64,000 nucleotides of DNA from G958296245 sp963664035. Lineage in GTDB: Bacteria; Chloroflexota; Dehalococcoidia; Lucifugimonadales; G958296245. The stretch lies in assembly GCA_963664035.2 (NCBI GenBank), contig OY760867.2:1240001-1304000 (forward strand), given 5' to 3'. The translations under genes were made by a program, and so were the position numbers. Numbering within the stretch: the first letter of the stretch is position 1; the number at the start of each line of letters is the position of its first letter. This document shows positions 6,658 through 15,201 of the stretch, piece after piece. The notes under the pieces were generated by a model. It worked only from the letters and a program-made list of their open reading frames with translations, searched no databases and was not told the DNA's origin.

Positions 6658-8634
6658 TTATTCCGATTCGCAATACGGAAGGCCAAGGTGCTTTACCGGT
6701 ACGCTTCGCCATCCGTCGGGAACGCACCCAGCCAGGTTGTTATCATGGAGAGACAACCGCTGCAGGTTGATCAAGCTCCCAAGCTCGGACGGTACCTCTC
6801 CGCTCAACTGGTTCTTACGGAGATCCAACCGTTCCAGATTGGTCAAGCTCCCAAGCTCGGATGGTATCTCTCCGCTCAACTCATTCTGACCGAGATCTAA
6901 CACTTGCAGGTTGGTCAAGCTACCAAGCTCGGACGGTATCTCTCCACTCAACTGGTTCTGACCGAGGGACAGCTCCTGCAGGCTGGTCAAGCTACCGAGC
7001 TTGGACGGTATCTCTCCACTCAACTGGTTCTGACCGAGGGACAGTCCTTGCAGGCTAGCGAGGTTGCCAAGCTCAGAGGGTATCTCTCCGCTCAATTGGT
7101 TCCTCCATAGGTACAGTATTCGCAGGCTAGCGAGGTCGCCAAGTTCAGGTGGGATTTCTCCGCTCAACTCGTTCTGAGACAGGGACAACTCTTGGAGCTT
7201 GGCCAAGCTGCCGAGCTCCGATGGTATCTCCCCAACCAACTCGTTCCCCCATAGATACAGTATTCGTAGGCTAGCGAGATTGCCAAGCTCAGAGGGTATC
7301 TCTCCGCTGAGCCGATTCTCAGAGAGGAACAGTCGTTGAAGGCTAGTGAGGTTGCCGAGCTCAGAGGGGATCTCCCCGCTGAGCCGGTTCTTAGCGAGTT
7401 CCAATACCTGCAAGTCAATCAGGCTGCCAAGCTCCGACGGTATCTCTCCACTCAACTGGTTCTGACCGAGGGACAGTTCTTGCAGGCTAGAGAGGTTGCC
7501 AAGCTCAAAGGGTATCTCTCCGCTCAATTGGTTCCCCCGTAGGTACAGTATTCGCAGGCTAGAGAGGTTGCCAAGCTCAGAGGGTATCTCTCCACTGAGC
7601 CGGTTCTTAGCGAGTTCCAATACCTGCAAGTCAATCAGGCTGCCAAGCTCCGACGGTATCTCTCCACTCAACTGGTTTTCCCATAGGAACAGTCCTTGCA
7701 AGCTAGAGAGGTTGCCAAGCTCCGACGGTATCTCTCCACTCAACTGGTTTTCCCATAGGAACAGTCCTTGCAGGCTAGAGAGGTTGCCAAGCTCAGAGGG
7801 TATCTCCCCACTGAGCCGGTTCTTAGCGAGTTCCAATACCTGCAAGTCAATCAGGCTGCCAAGCTCCGACGGTATCTCTCCACTCAACTGGTTCTGACCG
7901 AGGGACAGTTCTTGCAGGCTAGAGAGGTTGCCAAGCTCAGAGGGTATCTCTCCACTGAGCCGGTTCTTAGCGAGTTCCAATACCTGCAAGTCAATCAGGC
8001 TGCCAAGCTCCGACGGTATCTCTCCGCGTAGCTCGTTTCCCCATAAGTACAGTTCTTCCAGACTAGCGAGGTTGCCAAGCTCAGAGGGTATCTCCCCGTT
8101 CAATCGGTTCTCAGAGAGGTTCAACGCTCGCAGGTTGGTCAAGCTGCCAAGCTCGGACGGTATCTTCCCGCTCAACTCGTTGTCATGTAGGTTCAGTTCT
8201 CGCAGGCCATCAAGGTTGCCAAGCTCGGACGGGACCTGTCCAACCAACTGGTTATCGGAGAGAGCCAATTCAGTTACTCGTCCGCTGGCACCGGTCGTCA
8301 CGCCATACCACGTGCCGATTGGGCCATCGCTCAGCCAGTTCTGTCGCCTGGCCCAGAACAATCCGTTAGTGGAGTTGTAGATCGCGATCAGGGCTTCCCG
8401 GTCGGTCTCGCGGATAGGTGTGGATGTGAGCTCGGGTGTTGCAGTAGGTACAACCGTGGGAGTGGACGAGGGCGTCGCAGTCTGCTCCAGGGTATTTGTG
8501 GGCGTAGGTGTGAACGTCGGCTGCGGTGTTAGTGTCGGCGTAAGGACGTTGGGGGAGACCAGTTGGGGCGTGTGGGTCGGCGTGGGGTCGCCACCAAAGA
8601 TGCCGCAGGCCAGGACTACCGGCAGGACAAGCAC
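6658..8634 (-). CDS. Lipoprotein with 21 leucine-rich repeats
   Basis: This 658-residue protein has a hydrophobic start and a lipobox, VVLAC, with Cys at residue 10. A Thr/Pro-rich stalk follows (about 17-75), then a cap (TDREALIAIYNSTNG with NWLSDGPIGTWYGV), and 21 repeats of 24 residues from 130 to 633. The repeat consensus is LSGEIPSELGxL plus xxLQxLxLxxNx, the plant-type LRR; it ends in a cap with two cysteines (LAGCVP and LPYCESE). The GTG at 8634 leaves no positive charges before the hydrophobic stretch. The same frame stays open upstream (RWRGARSGNWLRVL) without an ATG, GTG or TTG, so the true start may be a rare codon. Probable surface-exposed binding protein. The gene is AT-richer than its neighbours. 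Confidence 0.85.
   Translation of the reverse strand: MLVLPVVLACGIFGGDPTPTHTPQLVSPNVLTPTLTPQPTFTPTPTNTLEQTATPSSTPTVVPTATPELTSTPIRETDREALIAIYNSTNGLFWARRQNWLSDGPIGTWYGVTTGASGRVTELALSDNQLVGQVPSELGNLDGLRELNLHDNELSGKIPSELGSLTNLRALNLSENRLNGEIPSELGNLASLEELYLWGNELRGEIPSELGSLIDLQVLELAKNRLSGEIPSELGNLSSLQELSLGQNQLSGEIPSELGSLIDLQVLELAKNRLSGEIPSELGNLSSLQGLFLWENQLSGEIPSELGNLSSLQGLFLWENQLSGEIPSELGSLIDLQVLELAKNRLSGEIPSELGNLSSLRILYLRGNQLSGEIPFELGNLSSLQELSLGQNQLSGEIPSELGSLIDLQVLELAKNRLSGEIPSELGNLTSLQRLFLSENRLSGEIPSELGNLASLRILYLWGNELVGEIPSELGSLAKLQELSLSQNELSGEIPPELGDLASLRILYLWRNQLSGEIPSELGNLASLQGLSLGQNQLSGEIPSKLGSLTSLQELSLGQNQLSGEIPSELGSLTNLQVLDLGQNELSGEIPSELGSLTNLERLDLRKNQLSGEVPSELGSLINLQRLSLHDNNLAGCVPDGWRSVPVKHLGLPYCESE
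6736..8247 (-). repeat. Tandem 72-bp repeat array encoding the LRRs
   Basis: Twenty-one consecutive 72-bp units encode the LRRs. Several are nearly or fully identical in protein: units 7 and 8 are the same (ending FLWENQ), and units 4, 6, 9 and 12 share SLIDLQVLELAKNR. The DNA is likewise close to identical, for example around 7600-7990. This points to recent unequal crossing-over or gene conversion within the array. Confidence 0.9.
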
Positions 8635-8888
8635 TCGCAGCCAGTTTCCGGAGCGCGCCCCGCGCCAACGATGCAGTGCTCCTATCGCCCATGTCGCAGG
8701 CTCTCCAAGTCGACACTTCGCCTAGCCTCATTATCGCATGTCTAACCCTTGTCAAACCGGACCAAGGCGCGGCGGCATTGTACACTTCCCTTCCATGAAG
8801 TTCGTGCGATGGCTGATTGGGGCTGTGGATGGACTCGCGCCGCGATTCCATTAGAATGGGGACGAACTACAGAAGGAGATTAACCGCC

Positions 8889-9365
8889 ATGCCCAAAGCC
8901 CTGGCCCCCCTGGCTCTCGCGCTCGCCCTGGTCGTCTCGATCGCGTGCGGCGCGGAGGACTCGTCCACGGACACCGACGCCGCGATCTCGGACCACATGG
9001 TGGCCGAGGCGACCCTCACGGCCCACTACGTCGCCGCCGCGCTGGAAGCCGGCATGACGCGGGAGGAGATAAACGCCGTCCTGAAGCGGATCGCCGACGA
9101 CACGGTCATCTCCGAGTTCTGGATCAGCGACGAGGACGGGCGCGTCGAGTTCACCAACGTCCCCGGCCTCGACTTCGCGTTCCCGACCGACCCCAACGCC
9201 GGCACGCAGGCCGCGCCGTTCGCCAAGCTGCTGTCCGGGCAGGAGTCCGTCGTGGTACAGGACGCGCAGCCGCGCGAGGCCGACGGCGCCATGTTCAAGT
9301 ACGTGGGCGTCGCCGGCGTCGACCAGCGCAGGATCGTGCAGGTGGGCTTGGCGGTCTCGGAGTAG
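8889..9365 (+). CDS. Small lipoprotein with a sensor-like domain
   Basis: A 158-residue protein starts at ATG behind AGAAGGAGATTAACC. The signal peptide is MPKALAPLALALALVVSIAC with a lipobox Cys at residue 20. The mature part begins GAEDSSTDTDAAISDHMV. It then has a long helix and the strands TVISEFWISDEDGRVEFTNV, resembling the PAS/Cache-like extracytoplasmic sensing fold that reads ligand at an inner pocket. No transducing domain or partner kinase is adjacent, so a sensory role is only a suggestion. An upstream in-frame ATG at 8817 would put the signal peptide too far inside. Confidence 0.8.
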   Translation: MPKALAPLALALALVVSIACGAEDSSTDTDAAISDHMVAEATLTAHYVAAALEAGMTREEINAVLKRIADDTVISEFWISDEDGRVEFTNVPGLDFAFPTDPNAGTQAAPFAKLLSGQESVVVQDAQPREADGAMFKYVGVAGVDQRRIVQVGLAVSE

Positions 9366-9386
9366 AGGCCGGGCCTGGCCGCGCCG

Positions 9387-10112
9387 TCAGGGCCTCGGCC
9401 TGGGGCTGTAGCCTAGGCGCTTGCGGGCCTCGGCGACCAGGTAGCGCCGGTTGGGGACTTCCGACTGGATGTGGAAGATGTCCCAGCCGGTGGGGTCGAA
9501 GGTCCCGTTCCAGAACCGCAGGATCTCGGCCTCGTCCGCCTTCCAGTCGAGCGCCCTCGAGACGGCGTGGGCCGCGTCGTCGGGATAGAGCGCCGACGTG
9601 GAGGGCGGCTCGCCGTCCCAGGCGAGCTCTCCGAGCCTCAGGCAGACCACCGCGGTCTGTCGCTCGCGGGCGAACTCGCGGCAGACGTGCTCGCCGAGGT
9701 GGTACGCCAGCTCGGAGGGCCCCGTGTCCGGCGCCGGGCGCCAGCTCTCGGTTACGGCGTGGTCCTCGCCATAGCGCCCCATGATGCTCAGAGAGCTGAG
9801 GTAGATGAACCTCGGCACACCCTCCGCCGAGGCGGCCTGCAGCAGGTTGTAGGTGCATCGCATCGCGGCGTCCAGCTTCTCCGAGGCCGAGGGCCCCGCG
9901 TCGGGCTCCCCGTTATGGATGACTGCGTCCACGCCGCGGACGAGCTCCCTCGTGGAGTCGTCATGGCCCAGGTCGCAGCGCGCCGCCTCGATCCCGCCGC
10001 ATGCGGCCGGCGCGCCCATGCGGCCGGTCAGCACGATGTCGCGGTCCGCCGCGAGAGAGGCGGCAAGCTCCCGCGACAGCCTCGACCCTGCTCCCGTAAC
10101 GAGTACCCTCAT
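9387..10112 (-). CDS. NAD-dependent epimerase/dehydratase (extended SDR)
   Basis: A 241-residue Rossmann protein begins MRVLVTGAGSRLSREL behind GGGGAGCAGCC. GAGSRLSR is the dinucleotide loop, a variant of G-x-x-G-x-x-G. CDLGHDD contacts the adenine and DAVIHNG is the fourth strand. IYLSSLSIMG carries the catalytic serine, and YHLGEHVCREF carries the Y-x3 site, where lysine is replaced by glutamate. Loss of the catalytic lysine suggests a non-classical or purely binding role. It is shorter than most sugar-nucleotide epimerases. It faces the lipoprotein at 8889 convergently. Confidence 0.83.
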   Translation of the reverse strand: MRVLVTGAGSRLSRELAASLAADRDIVLTGRMGAPAACGGIEAARCDLGHDDSTRELVRGVDAVIHNGEPDAGPSASEKLDAAMRCTYNLLQAASAEGVPRFIYLSSLSIMGRYGEDHAVTESWRPAPDTGPSELAYHLGEHVCREFARERQTAVVCLRLGELAWDGEPPSTSALYPDDAAHAVSRALDWKADEAEILRFWNGTFDPTGWDIFHIQSEVPNRRYLVAEARKRLGYSPRPRP

Positions 10113-10210
10113 GGCTGCTCCCCTCGAAAGCTCGCCGGAGCGGCCGGCGGCGCGTCAAGTGTACCCTCTCGCGGACAAAATCCCAATCGTCTAGTCCCCC
10201 GAGGCGTTGC

Positions 10211-12652
10211 CTATTCGAGTACCCGCAGCGTACCCGGTATGTGCATGCGCGTCAGCTTTCGGGCCGTGAGGGCAGGCGCGAGGGCTACGACGGCGATGCC
10301 CGCGACCAAGAAGGCGGCCATCTCCGAGACGTCTATGAGCAGGAAGACCCCCATGTCGGGGTAGCTCGCCGGGACGAGCGCCAGCAGGATCCAGAGCAGC
10401 AGCGCGTACCCGAGGACGACGCCCAGCAGGGTGGCGGCCACGCCGAGGGCGAGGCCCTCGACGGCAAGGTTGCCGACTACCCTACGCACCGGCACGCCGT
10501 AGGCGAACATGGTCGCGTGGTCGCGCGCCCGCTCGTCCGAGTTGATGTTCGCGGTGTTGAAGGCGATCAGCAGCGCGAGCCCCAGCACGAATATCTCTAT
10601 CACCCAGAATATCCCGGACACCTGCTCGAACGCGTCGCGGACGGCCTCGGAGGCTTCGGCGAGGCCGGTCACCGTCGCCACTCCCGGGGTTCCGAACAAC
10701 TCGCGCTTGACGGCCTTCAGACTGCCGCCGAGGGCGGGTGCCCCGACGACCCTGTTGGCGAACCCCTCGAGGCCGGCAAGGCCGGCGTGGCGAATGTCGA
10801 CGTAGGCGTCGATGCGGAGGGGATGCGGGTGTATGGCGACCACGGGGAGGGTGGTCTCGCCGATCTCGAACGCCCCCGGACCGGTCCTGGCGGGGTGGGT
10901 CAGCTTCACCCGGTCGCCCACGCGCACGCCGAGGTCCGATGCGGCCTTGCGGGCGAGGACGACGCCGGGGCTGTCGGTGGATAGGGCGCCCTCGGCGGCG
11001 GTCGGCGTCCAGAACCCGCTCTCGAAGTCGATGAACTGGATGTTCAGGTCGACCGCTCCCCGCTCCGTGCCCTGGACGGCCTCCCGCACGCTCCCCGCTA
11101 TCGCGATACCGGGTTCCGCGACGCGCAGCGCCCCTCCGCCGACGATGCCCGCAACTTCCGGCGAATCGACCGGATAGAAGGAGTCGAGCTCCACCGTGAG
11201 CCGGTCCGGCGCGTCGCCGAGCGCCTCCTCGTCGCCCAGCGCGATCGTCGACAGGAACGATTCGCGCATGCCGATTACACTGAACAGGATGGCTATGACC
11301 GCGGTGAGCGCCAGGAGCGTCAGGAAGGTGCGCCTGGGCGCCCTCAGCAGGTTGCGGAACGGCATGCGCCCGAGGCTGCTCCCCGGTAGGGGCAGGCGGC
11401 TGACCACGGGGGCAAGCCCGCCGCCCCGCGCGGCCAGGTGCCCGGTCCTGATGGCCTCCACGGGCTTGACGCGCGTGGCGCGAAAGACCGGCCACAGCAC
11501 GGCCAGGATGGGCACCAGGAAGCCGATTGCCGCAACCCCGACGAAGATGTCGGCCTGGAAGGGCGTCAGGAAGACGGGCAACGCGACGAAGCTCTCCAGC
11601 ACGCCCTCCATGAGCATTGCGATCAGCAGCCCCACACCGACGCCGAAGACGACGCCCAGGACGCCGATCTGCAGCCCGACCAGCAGCGGGCGCGCGGCTA
11701 TTGCGGCGGGGTTCATGCCCAAGGCCATGGCCGTGCCGATCTCGCGCCGCTGCGTCTCCACCATGCGGGCGGCGAAGTTCAGGGCCGCGAACGCGGCGCC
11801 GGCGAAGAGGACCAGCGCGAAGACGTTGTATATCTGCTGGTCGCCCTCGGGGTCGCGCGTGAGGGCGAGGTAGGAGGCGTCGTCCTCGGTGCGCATCAGG
11901 TTGAGGTGCGCGCCGGGGTGTCGCTTCGCTGTCTCCGCCAGGAGCGCCGTCTCGACGGCGTTCACGTCCGCCCCGGGCTCGACGGTCAGCACGAGGTCGT
12001 TGACCGACCCGCGCCTGCCGGTTAGGTCCTGGGCGGTCCGGAGAGAGGTGAAGACGACGACGAGGTTGGCCTGTCCGAAGAAGCTGCCGGCCTCGACGAC
12101 CAGGAAGTATTCGGGGGATACGGCGTGGCCGACGTACCGCGCCGGTACGCCGCCGCCAAGCCGCAGGTCGCCCTGGTCGGGGAGATCGTAGTAGACGCCG
12201 AAGTTGCGCTCGATCAGCACCACGGGCTCGCCGAACTCGGACTCCTCTATGCCGCGGCCCGCGACGGCCTCGACGCCGTTGACGCTCGGGCCGCCGTCCG
12301 ACAGGTCGACGCCGATTATCCTGCCGGGCACCAGTATCGCGCCGTCCGGGGCGTCCACCTCGACCTGCGTGCCGGAGATGAGCCGCTCCTCCGCGGCCTC
12401 CACGCCGTCGATGCCTTCCGCGATGGAGGCGAGCGCGCCCTGGGGGAGGAATCCGTCCCCGCCGAGGCGCGCGCGAACGTCGTACATGTTCGTCATCTCG
12501 AGGCTCGCCTCGTTGGAGGCGATGCGCCACTCGGTCACGCTGCTCAGGCCGGCGAACATGCCGGTGCCGATGGCGATCATGAAGGCGATCCCGGCCACCT
12601 GTACCCAGCGGGCCCTTGCGTCCCGGAGCGCCCAGCGCAGTCTCAGAGCCAT
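10211..12652 (-). CDS. ABC transporter permease, MacB/FtsX type
   Basis: This 813-residue membrane protein has two FtsX-like modules. An N-terminal membrane segment (ALRDARARWVQVAGIAFMIA) is followed by a large external domain. Three membrane helices then lie around residues 275-390, and after VKPVEAIRTGHL there is a repeat of the same pattern ending near 800. This is the LolC/MacB-like layout with duplicated permease halves. The ATP-binding subunit lies 10 bp upstream (12663-13364), so the two form one exporter. Such systems move lipoproteins, lipids or peptides, or act mechanically on periplasmic partners. The substrate is unknown. Confidence 0.9.
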   Translation of the reverse strand: MALRLRWALRDARARWVQVAGIAFMIAIGTGMFAGLSSVTEWRIASNEASLEMTNMYDVRARLGGDGFLPQGALASIAEGIDGVEAAEERLISGTQVEVDAPDGAILVPGRIIGVDLSDGGPSVNGVEAVAGRGIEESEFGEPVVLIERNFGVYYDLPDQGDLRLGGGVPARYVGHAVSPEYFLVVEAGSFFGQANLVVVFTSLRTAQDLTGRRGSVNDLVLTVEPGADVNAVETALLAETAKRHPGAHLNLMRTEDDASYLALTRDPEGDQQIYNVFALVLFAGAAFAALNFAARMVETQRREIGTAMALGMNPAAIAARPLLVGLQIGVLGVVFGVGVGLLIAMLMEGVLESFVALPVFLTPFQADIFVGVAAIGFLVPILAVLWPVFRATRVKPVEAIRTGHLAARGGGLAPVVSRLPLPGSSLGRMPFRNLLRAPRRTFLTLLALTAVIAILFSVIGMRESFLSTIALGDEEALGDAPDRLTVELDSFYPVDSPEVAGIVGGGALRVAEPGIAIAGSVREAVQGTERGAVDLNIQFIDFESGFWTPTAAEGALSTDSPGVVLARKAASDLGVRVGDRVKLTHPARTGPGAFEIGETTLPVVAIHPHPLRIDAYVDIRHAGLAGLEGFANRVVGAPALGGSLKAVKRELFGTPGVATVTGLAEASEAVRDAFEQVSGIFWVIEIFVLGLALLIAFNTANINSDERARDHATMFAYGVPVRRVVGNLAVEGLALGVAATLLGVVLGYALLLWILLALVPASYPDMGVFLLIDVSEMAAFLVAGIAVVALAPALTARKLTRMHIPGTLRVLE

Positions 12653-12662
12653 TGCGCCAACC

Positions 12663-13364
12663 CTACCAGCGCAGCTCGGACAGGGGGGCCTTGCCGTCCG
12701 CCGGCGGGCCGTCGCTGACGACGTGTCCGCTGCTCATCTCCACCACCCTGTCGGCGATGCGCGATATCTCCCGGTTGTGGGTCACCACGAGCACGGCGCG
12801 GTCGGCGGACGCCTGCGCGATCAGCAGCTCGAGAATCTGCGCGCCGGTCCTGAAGTCGAGCTCTCCCGTCGGCTCGTCGGCCAGCAGGATGGGGTTGCCG
12901 GTGGCCAGCGCCCTGGCTATCGCTACGCGCTGCTGCTCTCCGCCGGAGAGCTCGTGCGGGAAGTGGTCGAGGCGGTGGCCGAGCCCGACCGATTCGAGCA
13001 CGGACTCGGGAGCCGCGGCGCCGCGCTTTCCGGCGACGTCCATGCCAAACTCCACGTTCTCCAGCGCCGTGAGTCCAGGAAAGAGGTTGAAGCTCTGGAA
13101 GATGAAGCTCACCGTCTGCCGCCTGAGGGCGAATAGCTCGGGGCGCGAGGCGGCGGTTACGTCGCGGCCGCCGACGGAGACGCTCCCGGCGGTGGGCGTG
13201 TCCAGCGCGCCGATGATGTTGAGCAGCGTGGTCTTGCCGCTGCCCGACGGACCCAGCACGACGACGAACTCGCCGTCCGACACGTGCAGGTCCACCCCGT
13301 CCAGCGCCCGCACCTCTACGGGGCCGATTTGGTAGTGCTTGGATACCCCGACCAGGTCGATCAA
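12663..13364 (-). CDS. ABC transporter ATP-binding protein, LolD/MacB type
   Basis: A 233-residue ATPase starts at TTG (LIDLVGVSKHYQIG) with GGAGG 7 nt upstream. Walker A is GPSGSGKTT, the signature is LSGGEQQRVAIARAL, and Walker B is ILLADEPTGELD. The H-loop histidine lies in LVVTHNREI. The LSGGEQQRVAIARAL and ADEPTGELD pattern is typical of the LolD/MacB/FtsE class and agrees with the FtsX-type permease just downstream. The retropepsin-like gene ends 17 bp upstream on the same strand and may be co-transcribed. Confidence 0.93.
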   Translation of the reverse strand: MIDLVGVSKHYQIGPVEVRALDGVDLHVSDGEFVVVLGPSGSGKTTLLNIIGALDTPTAGSVSVGGRDVTAASRPELFALRRQTVSFIFQSFNLFPGLTALENVEFGMDVAGKRGAAAPESVLESVGLGHRLDHFPHELSGGEQQRVAIARALATGNPILLADEPTGELDFRTGAQILELLIAQASADRAVLVVTHNREISRIADRVVEMSSGHVVSDGPPADGKAPLSELRW

Positions 13365-13381
13365 AGCCAGTCCTCCGCAGA

Positions 13382-13735
13382 CTAGATAGTCATCTCCGAC
13401 ACCGGCGCCAGCCGGTGATTGGTCGTATCCGCAATCAGCGCCAAGGACTGCAGGGTCACTGCGCCGAGTAGGTACTGGCCTTCGGCTCCGAAGATAACCT
13501 GGCTCACGGCATCCTGACCCTCCGCAATGAACCGGGCTTCTCCAACGGGCAGCGTCTCCCGTTCCGCGTTCGCGAATGAGAACTCCATGAAGCGTTTAGG
13601 CTTAACGCCCAGCTCACCTAACAGGGATGCGGGGAGCATAGTGTAGACCGCCCCGGTGTCCGCCAGGGCCTCTACCCATTCGGTAGGCCCGCCGTTGCCG
13701 TTATTGACGCCGAACTGAACTCTAAAGGTCCCCAT
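13382..13735 (-). CDS. Retropepsin-like aspartic protease (clan AA)
   Basis: The chosen start gives 117 residues (MGTFRVQFGVNN), with GGAGG just before the ATG; an upstream in-frame ATG at 13858 adds an unlikely basic leader. ALADTGAVYTMLPASLL carries the D-T-G catalytic motif of single-domain retropepsins, which work as homodimers. QYLLGAVTLQSLALIADTTNHRL is the usual C-terminal Gly-rich strand of this bacterial group. No signal peptide is seen, so it should act in the cytoplasm. It follows two small membrane-protein genes on the same strand and precedes an ABC exporter. Confidence 0.82.
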   Translation of the reverse strand: MGTFRVQFGVNNGNGGPTEWVEALADTGAVYTMLPASLLGELGVKPKRFMEFSFANAERETLPVGEARFIAEGQDAVSQVIFGAEGQYLLGAVTLQSLALIADTTNHRLAPVSEMTI

Positions 13736-13758
13736 AGCCTCCGGGCAGCTATGGCCTA

Positions 13759-13920
13759 TCACGCGCGTAGGACGGCGTATGCGCCGCCAGTAAGTCCGAT
13801 TGCCCCTCCGAGCGTCGCGGAAATGGGGACTTGCGCACCCAATAGGGAAGCAAGCCATCCGGTCAGGACCGCGCCAATTATTGTTGCTCCCACCACGACG
13901 ATAAGTCTAAATAGGACCAT
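13759..13920 (-). CDS. Small membrane protein, 53 residues
   Basis: ATG at 13920 opens 53 codons reading MVLFRLIVVVGATIIGAVL, then TGWLASLLGAQVPISA and TLGGAIGLTGGAYAVLRA. It has two hydrophobic segments (about 3-24 and 33-50), the second glycine-rich, as in small membrane or holin-like proteins. The start overlaps the end of the preceding gene by 14 bp, which suggests translational coupling. It is short, and I do not recognise a family. Coding status rests on the overlap and the clean hydrophobic pattern. Confidence 0.55.
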   Translation of the reverse strand: MVLFRLIVVVGATIIGAVLTGWLASLLGAQVPISATLGGAIGLTGGAYAVLRA

Positions 13921-14113
13921 AGTCCTCTGTCAGTTTCAGAAACGCTACGGCGAGCCCCACTACTCCAGTCATGGCAATGCCTAGCTGGACGATTGCCTTG
14001 TAGAGGTCAGCCTTGGTAGCGTAGTGATCCAAGGTCCGGTGCATCTCCTCCCGGAAAAGGGCCATCTCCTCTCGGAGTACAGACCGGGTTATGGGTTGCT
14101 CTGTCGTAGCCAT
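13907..14113 (-). CDS. Small coiled-coil protein with C-terminal membrane helix
   Basis: A 68-residue protein starts at ATG behind CTGGAGGGGCC. Residues 8-40 (SVLREEMALFREEMHRTLD, YATKADLYKA) form an amphipathic helix. Residues 44-60 (IVQLGIAMTGVVGLAVAF) form one membrane helix. The pattern of a coiled coil followed by one helix resembles XhlA or DUF1640-type proteins. It is first in a short minus-strand cassette with the small membrane protein and the retropepsin-like protease. Function unknown. Confidence 0.6.
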   Translation of the reverse strand: MATTEQPITRSVLREEMALFREEMHRTLDHYATKADLYKAIVQLGIAMTGVVGLAVAFLKLTEDYGPI

Positions 14114-14180
14114 GGCCCCTCCAGTGTAGCACGCTCGGTCAAGACCCTTATTCAGGCCCAAATCCACCGCCTCCACCTTC

Positions 14181-14279
14181 AGCGCCATATCTATCGGCCA
14201 TCATCCCGTAGGGGCTGGTTTCAAACCAGCCCTCCCCCTTGCCGTAGAGCGTCACCGCCATTTAGGTGGGGGATTTGGG
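14181..14279 (-). repeat. Dispersed palindromic repeat, copy 1
   Basis: About 98 bp here match 20662-20758 with few changes. The centre is the near-perfect palindrome GGGCTGGTTTCAAACCAGCC, and both copies end with a GTCACCGCCATTTAGGTGGG segment. CCCAAATCCACC to the left and GGTGGGGGATTTGGG to the right are imperfect inverted repeats, so it may be a second small mobile element. It lies between znuB and the small coiled-coil gene and may act as a terminator. The strand is arbitrary. Confidence 0.75.
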
Positions 14280-14349
14280 TCAGGCACATAGGCTTGACAG
14301 GTAGGCTGCCAGTAGTAATGAGAGCCGTGGAGGACGGGTTCGTGGGAGC

Positions 14350-15201
14350 CTACCTGTTTCTCTTCACTGCGGCCGTCAAGCCGAACACTGCGGTCGCCAC
14401 CAGCGCCATTACCGGGCCGGTGGGCATGTTGGCGTGGAACGAGAGGTACATGCCCACCACCGCCGAGAGCACGCCGATCAGAGTCCCGATGAGCATGACG
14501 CCCACGAACCGCTTCGCGAGCAGGAATCCCGTCGCGGCGGGCGTGATCAGCATCGCCATCACCAGCACGATGCCGGCGGCCTGGATGCTTATGACGATGA
14601 CGAGAGCCAGGAGCGAGAGCAGCACGTACTCCACCAGGCGCGTCCTGATGCCGACCACCTCGGCGCCCACGGGGTCGAAGGTGGTGTAGACGAGGTGGCG
14701 GTGGAATATGTAGAGGCCGATTATCACCAGCACCGCAAGCCCCAGCGAGAGGTACATCTCCCCTGTGCTTACGCCCAGTATCTCTCCGATGAGCAGGTCC
14801 TCGATATTGGGCGCCTGCGTGTCCCTGATATCCAGGAAGGTGTTGATGTACAGCGGGCTCGAAAGCATGACGAGGCCCAGGGCGAACATGCCCGCGAAGA
14901 CGATGCCGATGGAGGTGTCCTCGCTGCTGCCCGTGCGCCGGCTGATGAATCCCATCAACAGCGCGATGGCGACCCCGGCCGGGACCGCGATGATGAGCGC
15001 GCTGCCCGTCACCAGCAGCCCAATGCCCATGCCGGGCAGTATCGAGTGGGCGAGGGCGTCGCCCATGAACGCGCGCCCGCGTGCGACCACGTACGCCCCT
15101 ATGACCGGACACATCACCCCGACGAGCACCGATACGATCAGGGCGCGCTGCACGAAGCTGAATTCGAGCGGGTCTAGGAGCAGCCCCAACATCCCGTCCA
15201 T
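14350..15201 (-). CDS. znuB: Zinc/manganese ABC transporter permease (ZnuB type)
   Basis: This 283-residue permease of the ZnuB/MntB/TroC family starts MDGMLGLLLDPLEFSFVQRA. Its ATG overlaps the stop of the ATPase gene by one base (TGATG). About eight hydrophobic helices are visible. SVLVGVMCPVIGAYVVARG near the N-terminus, FMGDALAHSILPG and the conserved VVGMYLSFHANMPTGP near the C-terminus are family hallmarks. With the ATPase, a His-rich binding protein and a Zur-like regulator in the same strand block, zinc is the likely substrate. Confidence 0.92.
   Translation of the reverse strand: MDGMLGLLLDPLEFSFVQRALIVSVLVGVMCPVIGAYVVARGRAFMGDALAHSILPGMGIGLLVTGSALIIAVPAGVAIALLMGFISRRTGSSEDTSIGIVFAGMFALGLVMLSSPLYINTFLDIRDTQAPNIEDLLIGEILGVSTGEMYLSLGLAVLVIIGLYIFHRHLVYTTFDPVGAEVVGIRTRLVEYVLLSLLALVIVISIQAAGIVLVMAMLITPAATGFLLAKRFVGVMLIGTLIGVLSAVVGMYLSFHANMPTGPVMALVATAVFGLTAAVKRNR

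Noticed and set aside
6736..8247. Possible CRISPR or satellite array
   Set aside because: The 72-bp periodicity encodes leucine-rich repeats in a continuous frame, with no unique spacers.
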